DNA of 64,000 bases, from positions 124,001 through 188,000 of the forward strand of contig JADJOA010000007.1 in NCBI GenBank assembly GCA_016714005.1, written 5' to 3'. Numbering within the stretch: the first letter of the stretch is position 1; each line of letters begins with the position of its first letter. Source of the stretch: Bacteroidota bacterium. GTDB lineage: Bacteria > Bacteroidota > Bacteroidia > AKYH767-A > OLB10. The notes under the pieces are model-generated. The model searched no databases and was not told the DNA's origin. It was given only the letters and a program-made list of their open reading frames with translations. The position numbers were made by a program, and so were the translations under genes. Positions 1 through 10,316 of this stretch are shown here, piece by piece.

Positions 1-2
1 AA

Positions 3-737
3 TTTGTGAAATCGCTGCAAGCAAAAAAGAAGCGTTATGCGGAGAGGTTGTTTGTTGTTGAAGGAAAGAAAATGGTAACTGAACTTTTAAAGTCATCTTA
101 TAATGTAAAGGAAGTTTACAATACTGAAAAAATATTGCTGATGAATTACAAGGATTAGAAAATCTTAGAATAATTACGGAAGTTGAAATGAAAAGAATTT
201 CAGGGTTGGATACTCCCACAGATGTTCTGGCTATTGTACATATGCCTGATAACAGTACCGAAGTTGATATTAATAATACAGTAATTGCTCTTGAGAATAT
301 ACAGGATCCCGGTAACCTAGGCTCCATAATTAGAACTGCCGATTGGTTTGGGGTAAGAACCATATTTTGCTCAGAAAATACGGTTGATATTTATAACTCA
401 AAAGTTGTGCAGGCTTCTATGGGATCTTTGTTTAGGGTTAGTGTAAAGTATTGCAATCTGATAAGCAGAATTAAATAAAGCCCAAACCAATTTTAAAACA
501 TGTGCATACGCAACGGTAATGAATGGCGAAAATGCTTTTCAAACTGAATTTGATTCTTCTCAAATAATATTATTTGGTAACGAAGGAAAAGGAATCAGTG
601 AGGAGCTTTTGGCAATCTGTAAAAACAAAATAACAATACCTGCTTTTTCTGATGGGGCCACAAAGCCTGAGTCTTTAAATGTTGCTGCTTCGGTAGCGGT
701 AATGCTTACGCTCGTAAACGCACGGAAAAAAAAGTAA
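3..737 (+). CDS. SpoU/TrmH-family RNA 2'-O-methyltransferase (5' end cut by window, frameshifted)
   Basis: Methylates the ribose of an rRNA or tRNA nucleotide using S-adenosylmethionine. All three SPOUT knot motifs are present: NIQDPGNLGSIIRTAD around 297-345, LFGNEGKGIS around 571-600, and IPAFSDGATKPESLNVA near the C-terminus. The N-terminal substrate-binding stretch (KSLQAKKKRYAERLFVVEGK) runs from base 9, so probably only about ten residues are lost to the left. The reading frame changes twice, near 140-160 and near 465-480, leaving three pieces that together match one protein of about 250 residues. The breaks are probably sequence errors. It converges on the DUF58 gene with a 2-base gap. 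Which RNA it modifies (RlmB-, TrmH- or TsnR-like) cannot be told. Confidence 0.85.
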
Positions 738-739
738 AA

Positions 740-1662
740 CTACTTTATCATTCTTTCTCTCTTTAAAAGATAAGGCAAAAGAATTTGCTTATAGCCTTGG
801 TTAATATCAGCTTCAACAAAGTCAATTTTATACAGCGTGCATTTTTCCATCAATTCTTTTTTGTAATTGCCTATAGCATTAAGGTATGCTTCTCTTACAC
901 GGTTACTATGTACCTTCACCTCATCACCGGTTTCTACATCAATAAATTTATAAGGACGGTTTTCAAATGCAAAGTCAAGTTCTTTTAGCTTATCAACTAC
1001 ATGAAATAAAATTACTTCATGCTTATTGTGTTTTAAATGCTGCAATGCTTTAAAAGGTCTTCCGCATCATTGCCGGTTTCAAACATATCACTGAAAATAA
1101 TAATCAATGATCTTTTATGAACGCTCTCGGCCACATCATGCAAAACCTCGGCTGCCGAAGTTTTATTTTGACTCTTTTTTGTATCAAGAGCTGTTTCTAA
1201 TTTATGATAAAGGAGTTTTATATGAGCAGGGTTAGAGCGAGCCTGCATCTGCTCCTCAATCTTATCAGAAAAAAAAGTTACTCCTACCGCATCGCGCTGC
1301 AATTTTAGCATATACATAATGGCAGCAGCGCTATGAAGTGAAAAAGAAATTTTATTTAAAACATTTTTGTTTTTGCTGTCAGGCTCGGGATAATACATGC
1401 TGGAAGAAACATCAATTACCAACTGACATCTGAGGTTGGTTTCTTCTTCGTAACGTTTAACAAAAAGCTTATCGGTTCTGCCGTATAATTTCCAGTCAAT
1501 ATGTCTTGTAGGTTCACCCGTATTGTAAAGCCTGTGTTCAGCAAACTCTACACTAAAACCATGAAAAGGGCTTTTATGCAAGCCTGTAATAAAGCCTTCT
1601 ACCACTTGCTTGGCAAGCAGTTCGAGGTGCGATAATGTCTGAACTTCGTACTGGTTAATCAT
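740..1662 (-). CDS. DUF58 (vWA-like) protein, one frameshift
   Basis: A DUF58 protein of about 305 residues, usually encoded beside MoxR-type AAA+ ATPases and membrane vWA proteins in Bacteroidota. The family hallmark GEPTRHIDWKLYGRTDKLFVKRYEEE-type region is present around residues 50-75 (RHIDWKLYGRTDKLFVK). A MIDAS-like DVSSSMYY motif follows. The frame is lost at about 1045-1055: adding one A to the run in CTTTTAAAGC restores a continuous EDLLKALQHLKH sequence, so this is most likely a homopolymer error. No MoxR or vWA partner lies next to it here. It has no signal peptide and is probably cytoplasmic. Function unknown; a role in assembling envelope or protease complexes is only inferred for the family. 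Confidence 0.85.
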
Positions 1663-1728
1663 GCAGATACAAACCTAATTTTTATTTGATGACATGGGAG
1701 CGAAACATCAAACGAAAATTTTAAAAGT

Positions 1729-2700
1729 TTATTTTTTTGAGAAATGCTCAACAACTTTTTGAGCTAGTTCAATTCCTATGCGCTCTTGTGCCTCTTTGGT
1801 AGAACCACCAATGTGTGGCGATAAAGTAACTTTCGGATGCTTGCGCAACGCCTCTTTCACAAGTGGTTCTCCTTCAAAAACATCAATACCAGCAAAACCA
1901 ACCTTTCCTGAAGTCAATGACTCAATCAAATCATTTTCTGAAACCACACCACCCCGGGCAGTATTAACAATGCCTACTCCTGGTTTCATTAAATCAAATT
2001 CCTTTTTACCTATAACCGGTGACGATCCTTTCGGGAAAGGAACATGTAGTGTTATAAAATCGCTTTCTGTAATCAGTTTAGTAAACGATACACACTTAAA
2101 GTTAACCGTTACCTTACGCTGACCCAATGCCGGATGAAACTCAAGATCAACCACCACATCTTCATTGTTTAATCGGTGGAACATTACATTCATTCCTAAG
2201 CCCATAGCAATGGCGGCAACGCATTTTCCTATTTGTCCTGCACCAATTATGCCCAGTGTTTTGCCGCGCAGCTCAATGCCAGCAGAATAGTTCTTTTTCA
2301 GTTTATCAAATGTTTCTTTGTTGTCTGATGCAGGCATGTTGCGGTTGGCATCGTGCAGAAAACGAACGCCTGTAAACAAATGAGCAAATACCAGTTCTGC
2401 CACGCTTTGAGAAGAAGCGGCCGGTGTGTTTATTACAGCAATGCCCTTATCGCGTGCATACTTCACGTCAATATTATCCATACCTACGCCTGCGCGCCCG
2501 ATCACTTTCAGGTTGGGGCAGGCATCTATCAAATCGGTTCTAACTGTGGTGGCACTGCGCACTAATATGGCATCAAAGTTTTTTAATGCTTCAACTAAAT
2601 TTTCCTGCGCTACTTTATCAGTACTTACATTGAAGCCTGCTGCTTCAAAAATTTTTTTTCCGGCAGCATCAATGCCATCATTGGCTAATATTTTAATCAT
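1729..2700 (-). CDS. serA: D-3-phosphoglycerate dehydrogenase (short form)
   Basis: Oxidises 3-phosphoglycerate to 3-phosphohydroxypyruvate with NAD, the first step of serine synthesis. It is intact at 323 residues. It shows the NAD-binding GIIGAGQIGKCVA motif, the substrate Arg in NTARGGVVSENDL, the Glu in GIDVFEGEPL and the catalytic His in LSPHIGGSTKEAQERIG. It ends soon after the catalytic domain, so it lacks the C-terminal ACT or ASB domains that make longer SerA proteins serine-sensitive; feedback control by serine at an ACT domain is therefore unlikely. An extra stretch follows the nucleotide-binding motif (around residues 200-225). It stands alone, with 66 bases to the DUF58 gene. Other D-2-hydroxyacid dehydrogenases are possible, but the NTARGG and HIGGST motifs fit SerA best. 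Confidence 0.88.
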   Translation of the reverse strand: MIKILANDGIDAAGKKIFEAAGFNVSTDKVAQENLVEALKNFDAILVRSATTVRTDLIDACPNLKVIGRAGVGMDNIDVKYARDKGIAVINTPAASSQSVAELVFAHLFTGVRFLHDANRNMPASDNKETFDKLKKNYSAGIELRGKTLGIIGAGQIGKCVAAIAMGLGMNVMFHRLNNEDVVVDLEFHPALGQRKVTVNFKCVSFTKLITESDFITLHVPFPKGSSPVIGKKEFDLMKPGVGIVNTARGGVVSENDLIESLTSGKVGFAGIDVFEGEPLVKEALRKHPKVTLSPHIGGSTKEAQERIGIELAQKVVEHFSKK

Positions 2701-3086
2701 AGTGGGTTATTTAATTTTTAAGTGAGGCTAAGTAACAAAAATATATGTACGCCTGCAATGTTCTCGTTTTTGGGTTAAACGAATTTTCGGATAATACTTA
2801 TTGTTTCTATCTCTCTTTTTGCAGTTGTATCTATTCAGCTTTATTGTTTGAATAAACTGGATAAATATAATTTATTGCAAAGCGTACTGATAAACGGGAT
2901 TATTTGGTAATACCGATTATTATACGTTATTAGTTACACAAGGTAACAGATATACCAATAAAGGGAATTGATCATTTAATTTAGACAGCTTTTGTAGATG
3001 GAAAAACAAAAGATTAAATTGCACATATTAGGGTATATAACGACAAAAGTAAGATTGTGCTTCTAAGATAATTAGTATAGTCTATT
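2701..3086. other. Intergenic stretch, nothing recognised
   Basis: AT-rich DNA between ligA and serA. I see no open frame with protein-like composition on either strand, no tRNA and no strong hairpin with a T tract. Since serA reads leftward, its promoter is not here; this region is downstream of ligA and upstream of serA, so a serA promoter is expected near 2705-2780, but I cannot point to convincing boxes. Confidence 0.5.
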
Positions 3087-5168
3087 TTAGGGTTCACTTT
3101 TTGTAAGTGTAACCAAATCATCTTCTCCAATAATTATAACTCCCAATTGATTTGCCTTTTCAAGTTTCGCTGGTCCCATATCATCACCTGCTACAACAAA
3201 GGAAGTTTTCTTGCTGATGCTGCCTGATATTTTGCCGCCATGTCTTTCTATAAATGACTTAATACCATCTCGGCTAAAAGTTTTAAAAGTGCCGCTTACT
3301 ACTATGGTTTTTCCTGCAAGCGCATTGCCAAGTGGTTTATCTTCTTCTGATAAAACAATTTCAAATTGCAGGCCCGCAACTTTTAGTTTTTGAACCAGTT
3401 GTTGATTGCTGTTGTTTTGAAACCATTGCTGAACGCTTCCTGCAATTTTTCTCGCCTACTTCTGGCGCCTCGCACAATTGCTCATAACTTGCGTTGGCAA
3501 TGGCATCAATATTTTGAAATAACGTGCTAATTTTTTTGCAACCGTATCACCTACGTATCTTATACCTAATGCAAACAGCACGCGCTCAAACGGAATCTTT
3601 TTAGAAGCCTCAATGCCATCAATTAAATTCTGTGCCGATTTCTCTCCCCATCTTTCCATTGATGACAACTGCTCTTTTCTTAAATCATAAATGTCCGCAA
3701 TGTTGTGCAGCATGTTTTTAGAAAAAAGTAATTCAATAGTCTCACTCCCCAATCCTTCTATATCCATGGCTTTGCGCGAAGTAAAATGCTCCATTTTGCC
3801 TTTTATCTGCGGAGGACATCCGTTTTCGTTCGGACAGTAATGCAATGCTTCACCTTCTTTTCTAACCAACAATGTGTTGCACTCAGGGCAATGTGAAATG
3901 TATTGATGTGGTTGTGAATCATTGTTTCTTTTTTCAAGAAGTACTCCTGTTATTTAAGGAATAATCTCACCACCTTTTTCTACACTCACATAATCGCCAA
4001 TTCGTACGCCAAGCTTTGTAATAATATCGGCATTGTGTAACGATGCTCGTTTTACTAATGTGCCTGCCAACATTACTGGTTCTAAATTGGCAACGGGTGT
4101 AATAGCCCCCGTTCGTCCGACCTGGTAAGAAATTTCTTTTAAAACTGTCACGGCTGCTTCGGCTTTATATTTATAGGAAATTGCCCAACGCGGACTCTTG
4201 GCTGTGTAACCTAATTCTTCCTGCTGCCTGTATGAGTTTATCTTGAGAACAATGCCATCAATATCATAAGGCAGTGTTTCGCGTTTTTGCTCAAAGGTGT
4301 TGATGTAATCAAAAACTTCGTCAAGGCTTTTTGCCACTCTTGTGTCATTTGACACTTTAAAGCCCCATTTTTTTGCAGCAGCCAAACTTTCAGCATGTGT
4401 TTTAAATGGAAGTTTCAGGCCATATACTGCATATAAAAAGCAATCTAACTTTCTTGTTGCAACAATAGTTGAGTCCTGTTGCTTTAATGTTCCAGATGCT
4501 GTGTTGCGCGGATTACGGTATAGCCTCTCATTAATTTCTTCATCGTTGTAACCTTCATCGGCAAGCTCTGTGGCAAGTTCAGCATTCATACGGTCAAACT
4601 CTTTGCGAGGTAAAAAAATTTCGCCACGTATTTCAAACGAATCTGGTACATCACTATCAGTTAATGTAAGCGGAATGCTTTTAATCGTCTTTATATTATT
4701 GGTTACATCATCTCCTTGCACACCATCTCCCCGTGTAACTGCGCGCACTAACTTTTTATTTTCATACCACAAGCCAATGGCTACACCATCAAACTTTAAT
4801 TCACACACATATTCATAGCCGGGATTAAACAAATCACTGATGGTGCCCAGCGTTTTTTTAATGCGTTCATCAAAGTCAAGTAATTCTTCTTGTGAATATG
4901 TATTGCCTAAGCTCATCATAGGATAACGGTGCTTAACCGTTTCAAATTCTTTTGTAACCATTCCACCCACACGCTGGGTGGGTGAGTTTGAATCAAAAAA
5001 TTCGGGATGTTGTTTTTCTAAAGCAATAAGTTCCTCTAACTTTTTGTCAAACTCAAAATCAGAAATTTCGGGAGCAGACAAAACGTAGTATTTGTAGTTG
5101 TGGTCGTTTAGTTCTTTACGGAGTTTTTCGATCCGTAATTTGTAATTCTCGGACATAGATTTCTTCAA
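3087..5168 (-). CDS. ligA: NAD-dependent DNA ligase LigA, broken by one nonsense codon and two frameshifts
   Basis: Seals nicks in replication and repair, using NAD as adenylate donor. The reconstructed length of about 694 residues is normal. In order it has: Ia domain, adenylation domain with the lysine in CELKFDGVAIGL, OB fold (RIGDYVSVEKGGEIIP), Zn finger (HCPECNTLLVR and HYCPNENGCPP), HhH repeats (DIEGLGSETI, RYVGDTVAKKLARYF) and a C-terminal BRCT domain whose last residues are LVTLTKSEP. Three breaks: TAA at 3954-3956 where family members have Lys (GEIIPK-I), a frameshift near 3515 after ARYF, and one at an A run near 3450. Since ligA is essential in most bacteria, these are probably sequence errors. 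It lies 3 bases after dapF in the same direction, suggesting co-transcription. Confidence 0.93.
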
Positions 5169-5171
5169 AAG

Positions 5172-5974
5172 TTAAATTGTTGTTCTGCCTTCAAAAACTT
5201 CTTGTGCTTCTCCTTCCAAATAAACTTCCTCAAAAACATTTTGGTTTTTCTTTAAGTAAACAAATAATGTTCCGCCTAAGGCTTGAACTTTAATTTTTAA
5301 AGTTTGATTTATTTTATTTGTTGCAACGGCAGCTATAGCAGCTGCAGTCACCCCAGTACCACAAGCCAATGTTTCGTTCTCAACACCACGCTCATAAGTC
5401 CGGATAAACAACGTTTTGTTTTTTACTGCTACAAAATTTACGTTGGTACCCTTTACCGCAAAAGGCTTTGAGTACCTTATTTTTTTTCCTTCTATAAATA
5501 CATCAATCTTGGATGCATCATTTACAAAACGTATAAAATGAGGAGAGCCTGTATTGAGAAATAAATCTTTGCTGATATTTTTTATTTCTGCTACATCACT
5601 CATCTTTACTTTTACAAGAGAAGTATTTGTTTTTTTATTTTCAGAAATAAGCGTTGCTTCGTGCAAACCATCAGGCGCAGTAAAAACAAATTTCTTTTTT
5701 TAATTCCTGATTTATATGCGAAGTAAGTAATGCATCTTGCACCATTACCACACATGCTTCCCGGTTTACCATCAGCATTATAATAACCCATATCAAAATC
5801 ATATTGTTGTGATGAGTTAAGTAACAACAAACCATCAGCCCCGATGCCAAACCTGCGGTCACATAGTTGTTCAATTAACTTGTAATTTTTAACAGGAAAT
5901 ATTTTTTTCCTGTTATCAATCACAATAAAATCGTTACCCGCACCGTGATATTTATAAAATTTAATTACTGACAT
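5172..5974 (-). CDS. dapF: Diaminopimelate epimerase, one frameshift
   Basis: Interconverts LL- and meso-diaminopimelate for lysine and peptidoglycan synthesis. The two catalytic cysteines are both visible: one in GSMCGNGARC (near residue 75) and one in ETLACGTGVTAAAIAA. The N-terminus KYHGAGNDFIVID is typical. The two halves are in different frames and join near 5690-5700, inside a run of seven T on the plus strand after YKSGIKK, so a homopolymer error is likely. Reconstructed length is about 267 residues, normal for the family. It is followed after 3 bases by ligA and is divergent from the HtrA-type protease gene. Confidence 0.93.
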
Positions 5975-6099
5975 TTTTTCTGATAACTGAAATTTTGACT
6001 TCTACCATTATAATGTAATGACCCCAAAAATAATTTATTTCAATTGTACTCTCCTCTGTAAACTTCTTGTTTGTTAAAGCCTTGTTAACAGATGCTTCA

Positions 6100-6119
6100 C
6101 AGCCGGTTCATAACGGCTG
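6100..6119. promoter_or_regulatory. Inverted repeat between dapF and the Deg protease gene
   Basis: CAGCCG and CGGCTG, separated by 8 bases, form a perfect 6-bp inverted repeat in the 206-base divergent intergenic region, 62 bases before the protease start codon. A TATTTTCG element at about 6124-6131 resembles the Bacteroidota -7 box (TAnnTTTG). The repeat could be an operator or part of a 5' leader. There is no T tract, so it is not an obvious terminator. This is inference from position only. Confidence 0.3.
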
Positions 6120-6180
6120 ACATATTTTCGTTGGCATAAAAGTTGAAAATTTAAATATCAAACCAATAAATATATAATCC

Positions 6181-7617
6181 ATGAACACATTAAAAAAAGC
6201 GTTAATGTATTTTTTAATTGCAGCCGTTGGAGGTGCAACTTCAGTTACTGTTTATAAGCAGATGGAAGAGAAGCAAACAGCAAAATCAATTTTGGAAAAT
6301 AAGCCAGCTTTTCAAAAGGTGAATTTTCCTATAAGCGCCACCGGCACTGTTATGGATTTTGTTGAAGCATCGGAACGCACCGTTCCTGCAGTGGTACACG
6401 TTAAAACTACTTATGAGCGTCAAAATTATAGTGGCAATTTTTTCGACCCGTTTAATATGTGGGGTCAACGTATGCAGCCACAGCAACAACAAAGCGCAGG
6501 TTCGGGTGTAATACTTTCCGAAGATGGCTTTATTGTTACAAATAATCACGTGGTTGACAATGCAAATAAGGTAGAAGTGGTGCTGGATGATAAGCGTACC
6601 TATAATGCCAAAGTTATCGGTACAGACCCTGCAACAGATTTGGCATTGTTAAAAGTGGAAGCGAAAAATCTTCCTTATATGCCTTATGGAAACAGCGATG
6701 ACGTGAGAGTAGGGCAGTGGGCATTAGCTGTAGGTAATCCATTTAATTTAACTTCAACAGTAACTGCTGGAATCGTTTCAGCAAAGGGGCGCAACATACA
6801 TATTCTAGCAGACCAGGCTTCGTCTATCGAATCATTTATTCAAACTGATGCTGCTGTAAATCCCGGCAACAGTGGTGGTGCCTTAGTTGACGTATCAGGC
6901 AATCTGATAGGAATAAATTCCGCCATTGCTTCCAACACCGGTTCGTATGCCGGATATTCTTTTGCTATACCGGTTAACCTTGTAAAAAAAGTGGTGGATG
7001 ATTTAATGGAATATGGCAAAGTGCAACGTGGTTTTATTGGAGTAAGCATAAGGGATATTGACCAGACTTTTGCGGATGAGCGTAAAATAAACACATTGGA
7101 TGGTGTTTATGTAAATGGCGTAACCGAAGGAGGTGCCGCTCAAAATGCAGGCTTGCGTGAGGGCGATGTAATTACCAAGGTTGGCAATGCTAATGTAAGG
7201 ACAGCAAGCGAATTGCAGGAGCAGGTTGGCAGATTTAGACCAGGTGATAAGGTTAACGTTACCGTTGTGCGTGGTGGGGAAGAAAAAATACTTGCGGTAA
7301 CCCTCAGAAACCTGCAAGGCAGCACAGAAATAACCAGGAATGAGGTGATTAATATGTTGGGTGCCAGCTTCAGTACTGTGCCTGATGATGAAAAAGGACA
7401 ACTTGGAATTACTAACGGAGTAAAAATTTCAAAACTCGAAAACGGTAAACTTAGAGGTGCAGGCATCAAAGAAGGATTTATAATTACTTCTATAGACAAT
7501 AAGAAAGTTAACTCACCCACTGAAGTGGCAAATATTTTAGAGAAGAAACAAGGTGGTGTTTTAATTGAAGGTGTTTATCCGAACGGAATGCGTGCCTACT
7601 ACGGCTTCGGAATGTAA
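6181..7617 (+). CDS. HtrA/Deg family periplasmic serine protease with two PDZ domains
   Basis: Degrades or refolds damaged envelope proteins. The gene is intact at 478 residues. A single N-terminal membrane/signal segment (ALMYFLIAAVGGATSVTVY) is followed by a trypsin-like domain with the catalytic triad visible: H123 in TNNHVVD, D153 in ATDLALLKVE and S231 in NPGNSGGALVD. PDZ1 spans about 290-370 (RGFIGVSIRDID onward) and a degenerate PDZ2 sits at the C-terminus. A Gln-rich stretch, MQPQQQQS, precedes the protease core, near the position of the LA loop. DegP, DegQ and DegS types cannot be separated by eye; two PDZ domains rule out DegS. A strong terminator follows 29 bases downstream. Confidence 0.92.
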   Translation: MNTLKKALMYFLIAAVGGATSVTVYKQMEEKQTAKSILENKPAFQKVNFPISATGTVMDFVEASERTVPAVVHVKTTYERQNYSGNFFDPFNMWGQRMQPQQQQSAGSGVILSEDGFIVTNNHVVDNANKVEVVLDDKRTYNAKVIGTDPATDLALLKVEAKNLPYMPYGNSDDVRVGQWALAVGNPFNLTSTVTAGIVSAKGRNIHILADQASSIESFIQTDAAVNPGNSGGALVDVSGNLIGINSAIASNTGSYAGYSFAIPVNLVKKVVDDLMEYGKVQRGFIGVSIRDIDQTFADERKINTLDGVYVNGVTEGGAAQNAGLREGDVITKVGNANVRTASELQEQVGRFRPGDKVNVTVVRGGEEKILAVTLRNLQGSTEITRNEVINMLGASFSTVPDDEKGQLGITNGVKISKLENGKLRGAGIKEGFIITSIDNKKVNSPTEVANILEKKQGGVLIEGVYPNGMRAYYGFGM

Positions 7618-7645
7618 AGGCAGTTTTTTCATTATTATTTATATT

Positions 7646-7681
7646 AAAATCCGTCTCTCCATATGAGAGACGGATTTTTTT
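7646..7681 (+). terminator. Rho-independent terminator after the Deg protease gene
   Basis: A 13-bp perfect stem (AAAATCCGTCTCT / AGAGACGGATTTT) with a 7-base loop, ending in a run of T (7675-7681). It sits 29 bases after the protease stop codon. Confidence 0.9.
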
Positions 7682-7686
7682 GGCAT

Positions 7687-7720
7687 AAAAAAGCCGCTCC
7701 TTACAAGAAGGAACGGCTTT
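7687..7720 (-). terminator. Rho-independent terminator of the PNGase-like gene
   Basis: A stem AAAGCCG-TCCTT / AAGGA-CGGCTTT with one internal mismatch and a short loop. On the minus strand it is followed by a T run (A run at 7687-7692 on the plus strand). It lies 23 bases after the stop of the minus-strand gene at 7743, back to back with the plus-strand terminator. Confidence 0.85.
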
Positions 7721-7742
7721 AAAGTTCAGGTTGAGAGTATTT

Positions 7743-10241
7743 TTATTGAATTACCAGCTTCTTGAACTCGCTCTTTTTATCACTTGTAACTTTAATGGCA
7801 TATACGCCTTTTGAATAACCAGATAAATCAACTGTTTTGCTTAATCCATTCCAGTTAAATTCTTTTACAACGTTACCTACAATGTCAAATACCTCTACAG
7901 TGTAATTTTTATTGCTTGAGTTAATTGCACGTAAATAGAAAATTCCTTTGGACGGATTAGGATTTATACTGAATTCAGGCTGATTTGCGTCAGCTTTGCT
8001 TAACCTGGTTGGAACATCATACCATGTAATCAAATTGCAGTTTACATCTAAATCAGGATTAAAACCATCATTACAATCAGCGCAGGTTACTCCAGTAACG
8101 CAGTTTGGATTATTTGGATGGCACTGATCAATATAACTTGAGTAGAATTTATAATCAAGATCAATACTTCCTGTGGCAATAAAAGGAGTTAAGTCATAGT
8201 CAAAATAAGGCGCAATAGAGCCAGGGCACCAGCCCGCACGGTTATAAGTCCATGTTCCGTTTTGTGGTTGGCATCCATCTGGGTTTGGGTTACATGTTTT
8301 CCAGTTAACCTGACTAAATGTATTGGCACCGTTAACCCATATGTTGTGTGTGGCATTGTAAAACTCTGCTGCATTTCCCGTATTGTTAGTACCCCAACCA
8401 TGACCTGTACTAACTAATTTAAGTTTAGATTCAACAGCTAAAGATGAGTAACCATGATTAATTTGTTGAACAGGTTGCAGGTTTGCGTAATCGCCAAACG
8501 GATATATCTGTTTCCAAACTTGTTTAACACTGCTGTATTTGTGTGGAGGAATTCCTGCAGCATAATCAAATCTTAGTTGATAGAGGAAACCATTGTCAAG
8601 TGTTGTGCAATTGGCTCTGAATCTAACCTTACCTTGTAACAAAGACATATAGTCTGTTAAATCAATAGAATGGTTACAAGCAACACCGTATGGAGTTATG
8701 TAACGTATAATTTCAAACCATTGCCCATCATGTCCTTGCGCATCAATACTTGCAACCCTATCCCACGGACCGCAACCACCAGTAGGGCAAGTAACTACAA
8801 GTGTAGCAGTAATATTATTGAAAGCACCTACGAATGAAGGAAGGAAACCATCACGTACTGCCGATGCAGTATCTGTATATAACCACACGTTGCTGAATGC
8901 AGAAAGGTTGTTGATGTTAGAAGCTGTGGCTGTAACGTTAACGTTAAGTGTAGTTGTAGCCGTTGCACCAAAATTACTTGTTGAGTTAATTGTAATTGTT
9001 TGTGCTCCGTAAGCCGAAGGAGTCCACCATGCAGTGTAATGCCCGTTACCATGATCTGTTGCCGGATAAGTAGTACCATTAATTACAAACTGAACATTAT
9101 TTACAGAAAACAGTCCGGGATAATCAATAGACGCTTTCGCAGCTAATTGCATTTCTCCAAGTGTTGGCATATAAATATCTGTTGCATCTACGGGGTTGCG
9201 TGCTTCTATAACAGGAAGGTTTGCTGCCGGATCAACCACATCAAAAGTATTTACTACAGGAGTGGCGGCATTGTATTGTGCATTTCCGGGCTGTGTTGCC
9301 TCTATCGTTACGGTTCCGGGTGTACCATTTAGCGTTACAGTATTTCCACTAACTGTAGCAGGACCAGATAACACCGTGTAATTTACTGGCAAGCCTGATG
9401 ATGCTGTTGCATTTAAAGCAAATGGAGGATCGGTAGTAAGTTTAGTAGTAATTTGGGGAAAAGAAATTGCCTGAAAAGAATTATTTAATGTTCCAAGAAA
9501 ATTAGAGGTAGTACCATTTAATGCAAACAATGCAAGGCTGCCGTCATAAGCAGGTGAGTTAATAGTAGCAGTAAGGTTTGTTATGCTGGTATTATTTCCG
9601 CCAGGCACGCCCTGATTAAATTTGTAATACATTTGAAGATTAGGTTCTGTTCCTACAGGTTCAGTAGTCATCATGTTTTGAATTTCAGTTTGTGATAATG
9701 CTTTGTTCCAAACTGTCACTTCATCAATTCCACCTTTGTAAACAAAGTTAAATCCACTTAAAATACTTTTACCAATTGCAAATGGTATATTGGCATTTGA
9801 TATGGTTCCGCTTGCAGCAGCACTACCTACAACATTACCATCTTTATACAAGGTAATACTCGAACCATTGTAAACCCAGGCATAGTGTTGCCATGTTTGC
9901 GGTACTATGGTAAAGTTAGGTGTAACATATTGGTAGAGCGTGTTTGCTGAATTTAGAAAACGGCACTCAATCTGGCCGTTATTCAATTCAATCAAATAAA
10001 ATCCGCCTCCAGTGGAGCGGAATCCCATCATGCCCTTTCCATAAGATAACCCGAAGTTGTAAAACCATCCTGTAATTGACATCGCAGTTGAACCGGCAAT
10101 AGTTGCAGATGCACCCGGAATTTCTACATAATCATCAATACCATCAAAATCGAGGTATTGATTTGTTTGAGCTCGTAATGTTATTGCACTCATAGCAAAC
10201 AGCATTAAAGCAAGACTTAGTTTTTGTAATAATTGTTTCAT
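7743..10241 (-). CDS. Secreted LamG + PNGase F-like glycosylasparaginase with T9SS sorting domain
   Basis: Predicted extracellular or surface-anchored enzyme of 832 residues, unbroken. Order of parts: signal peptide ending ITLRAQ; LamG/concanavalin-like domain at about 25-210 (DDYVEIPG, GWFYNFGLSYGKGMMGF); Ig/Bacteroides-type linker domains at about 250-440; a PNGase F-like region at about 450-740; and a T9SS type A domain at the end (NPNPSKGIFYLRA, then GVYAIKVTSDKKSEFKKLVIQ). The PNGase part has CPTGGCGPWDR, with D494 at the position of the PNGase F catalytic Asp, plus GHGWGTNNTGNAAEFY and NRAGWCPGS. Cys residues are numerous there. Members release N-glycans from glycoproteins; activity here is inferred. 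It follows SusD and SusC in the same direction. Confidence 0.85.
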   Translation of the reverse strand: MKQLLQKLSLALMLFAMSAITLRAQTNQYLDFDGIDDYVEIPGASATIAGSTAMSITGWFYNFGLSYGKGMMGFRSTGGGFYLIELNNGQIECRFLNSANTLYQYVTPNFTIVPQTWQHYAWVYNGSSITLYKDGNVVGSAAASGTISNANIPFAIGKSILSGFNFVYKGGIDEVTVWNKALSQTEIQNMMTTEPVGTEPNLQMYYKFNQGVPGGNNTSITNLTATINSPAYDGSLALFALNGTTSNFLGTLNNSFQAISFPQITTKLTTDPPFALNATASSGLPVNYTVLSGPATVSGNTVTLNGTPGTVTIEATQPGNAQYNAATPVVNTFDVVDPAANLPVIEARNPVDATDIYMPTLGEMQLAAKASIDYPGLFSVNNVQFVINGTTYPATDHGNGHYTAWWTPSAYGAQTITINSTSNFGATATTTLNVNVTATASNINNLSAFSNVWLYTDTASAVRDGFLPSFVGAFNNITATLVVTCPTGGCGPWDRVASIDAQGHDGQWFEIIRYITPYGVACNHSIDLTDYMSLLQGKVRFRANCTTLDNGFLYQLRFDYAAGIPPHKYSSVKQVWKQIYPFGDYANLQPVQQINHGYSSLAVESKLKLVSTGHGWGTNNTGNAAEFYNATHNIWVNGANTFSQVNWKTCNPNPDGCQPQNGTWTYNRAGWCPGSIAPYFDYDLTPFIATGSIDLDYKFYSSYIDQCHPNNPNCVTGVTCADCNDGFNPDLDVNCNLITWYDVPTRLSKADANQPEFSINPNPSKGIFYLRAINSSNKNYTVEVFDIVGNVVKEFNWNGLSKTVDLSGYSKGVYAIKVTSDKKSEFKKLVIQ

Positions 10242-10316
10242 TGTGTTTATTGTTTGTTTATTTATTGTTTGTGAAATATGTTTTGTGCTCCTGGTTCTTT
10301 GTGTTTTGTACTTTTA

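Noticed and set aside
3954..3956. Stop-codon recoding (for example selenocysteine or pyrrolysine)
   Set aside because: The codon is TAA, there is no recoding structure visible and TAA terminates most other genes in the window.
7003..7520. Minus-strand open frames over the Deg protease gene
   Set aside because: Shadows of the plus-strand gene with no protein-like features.
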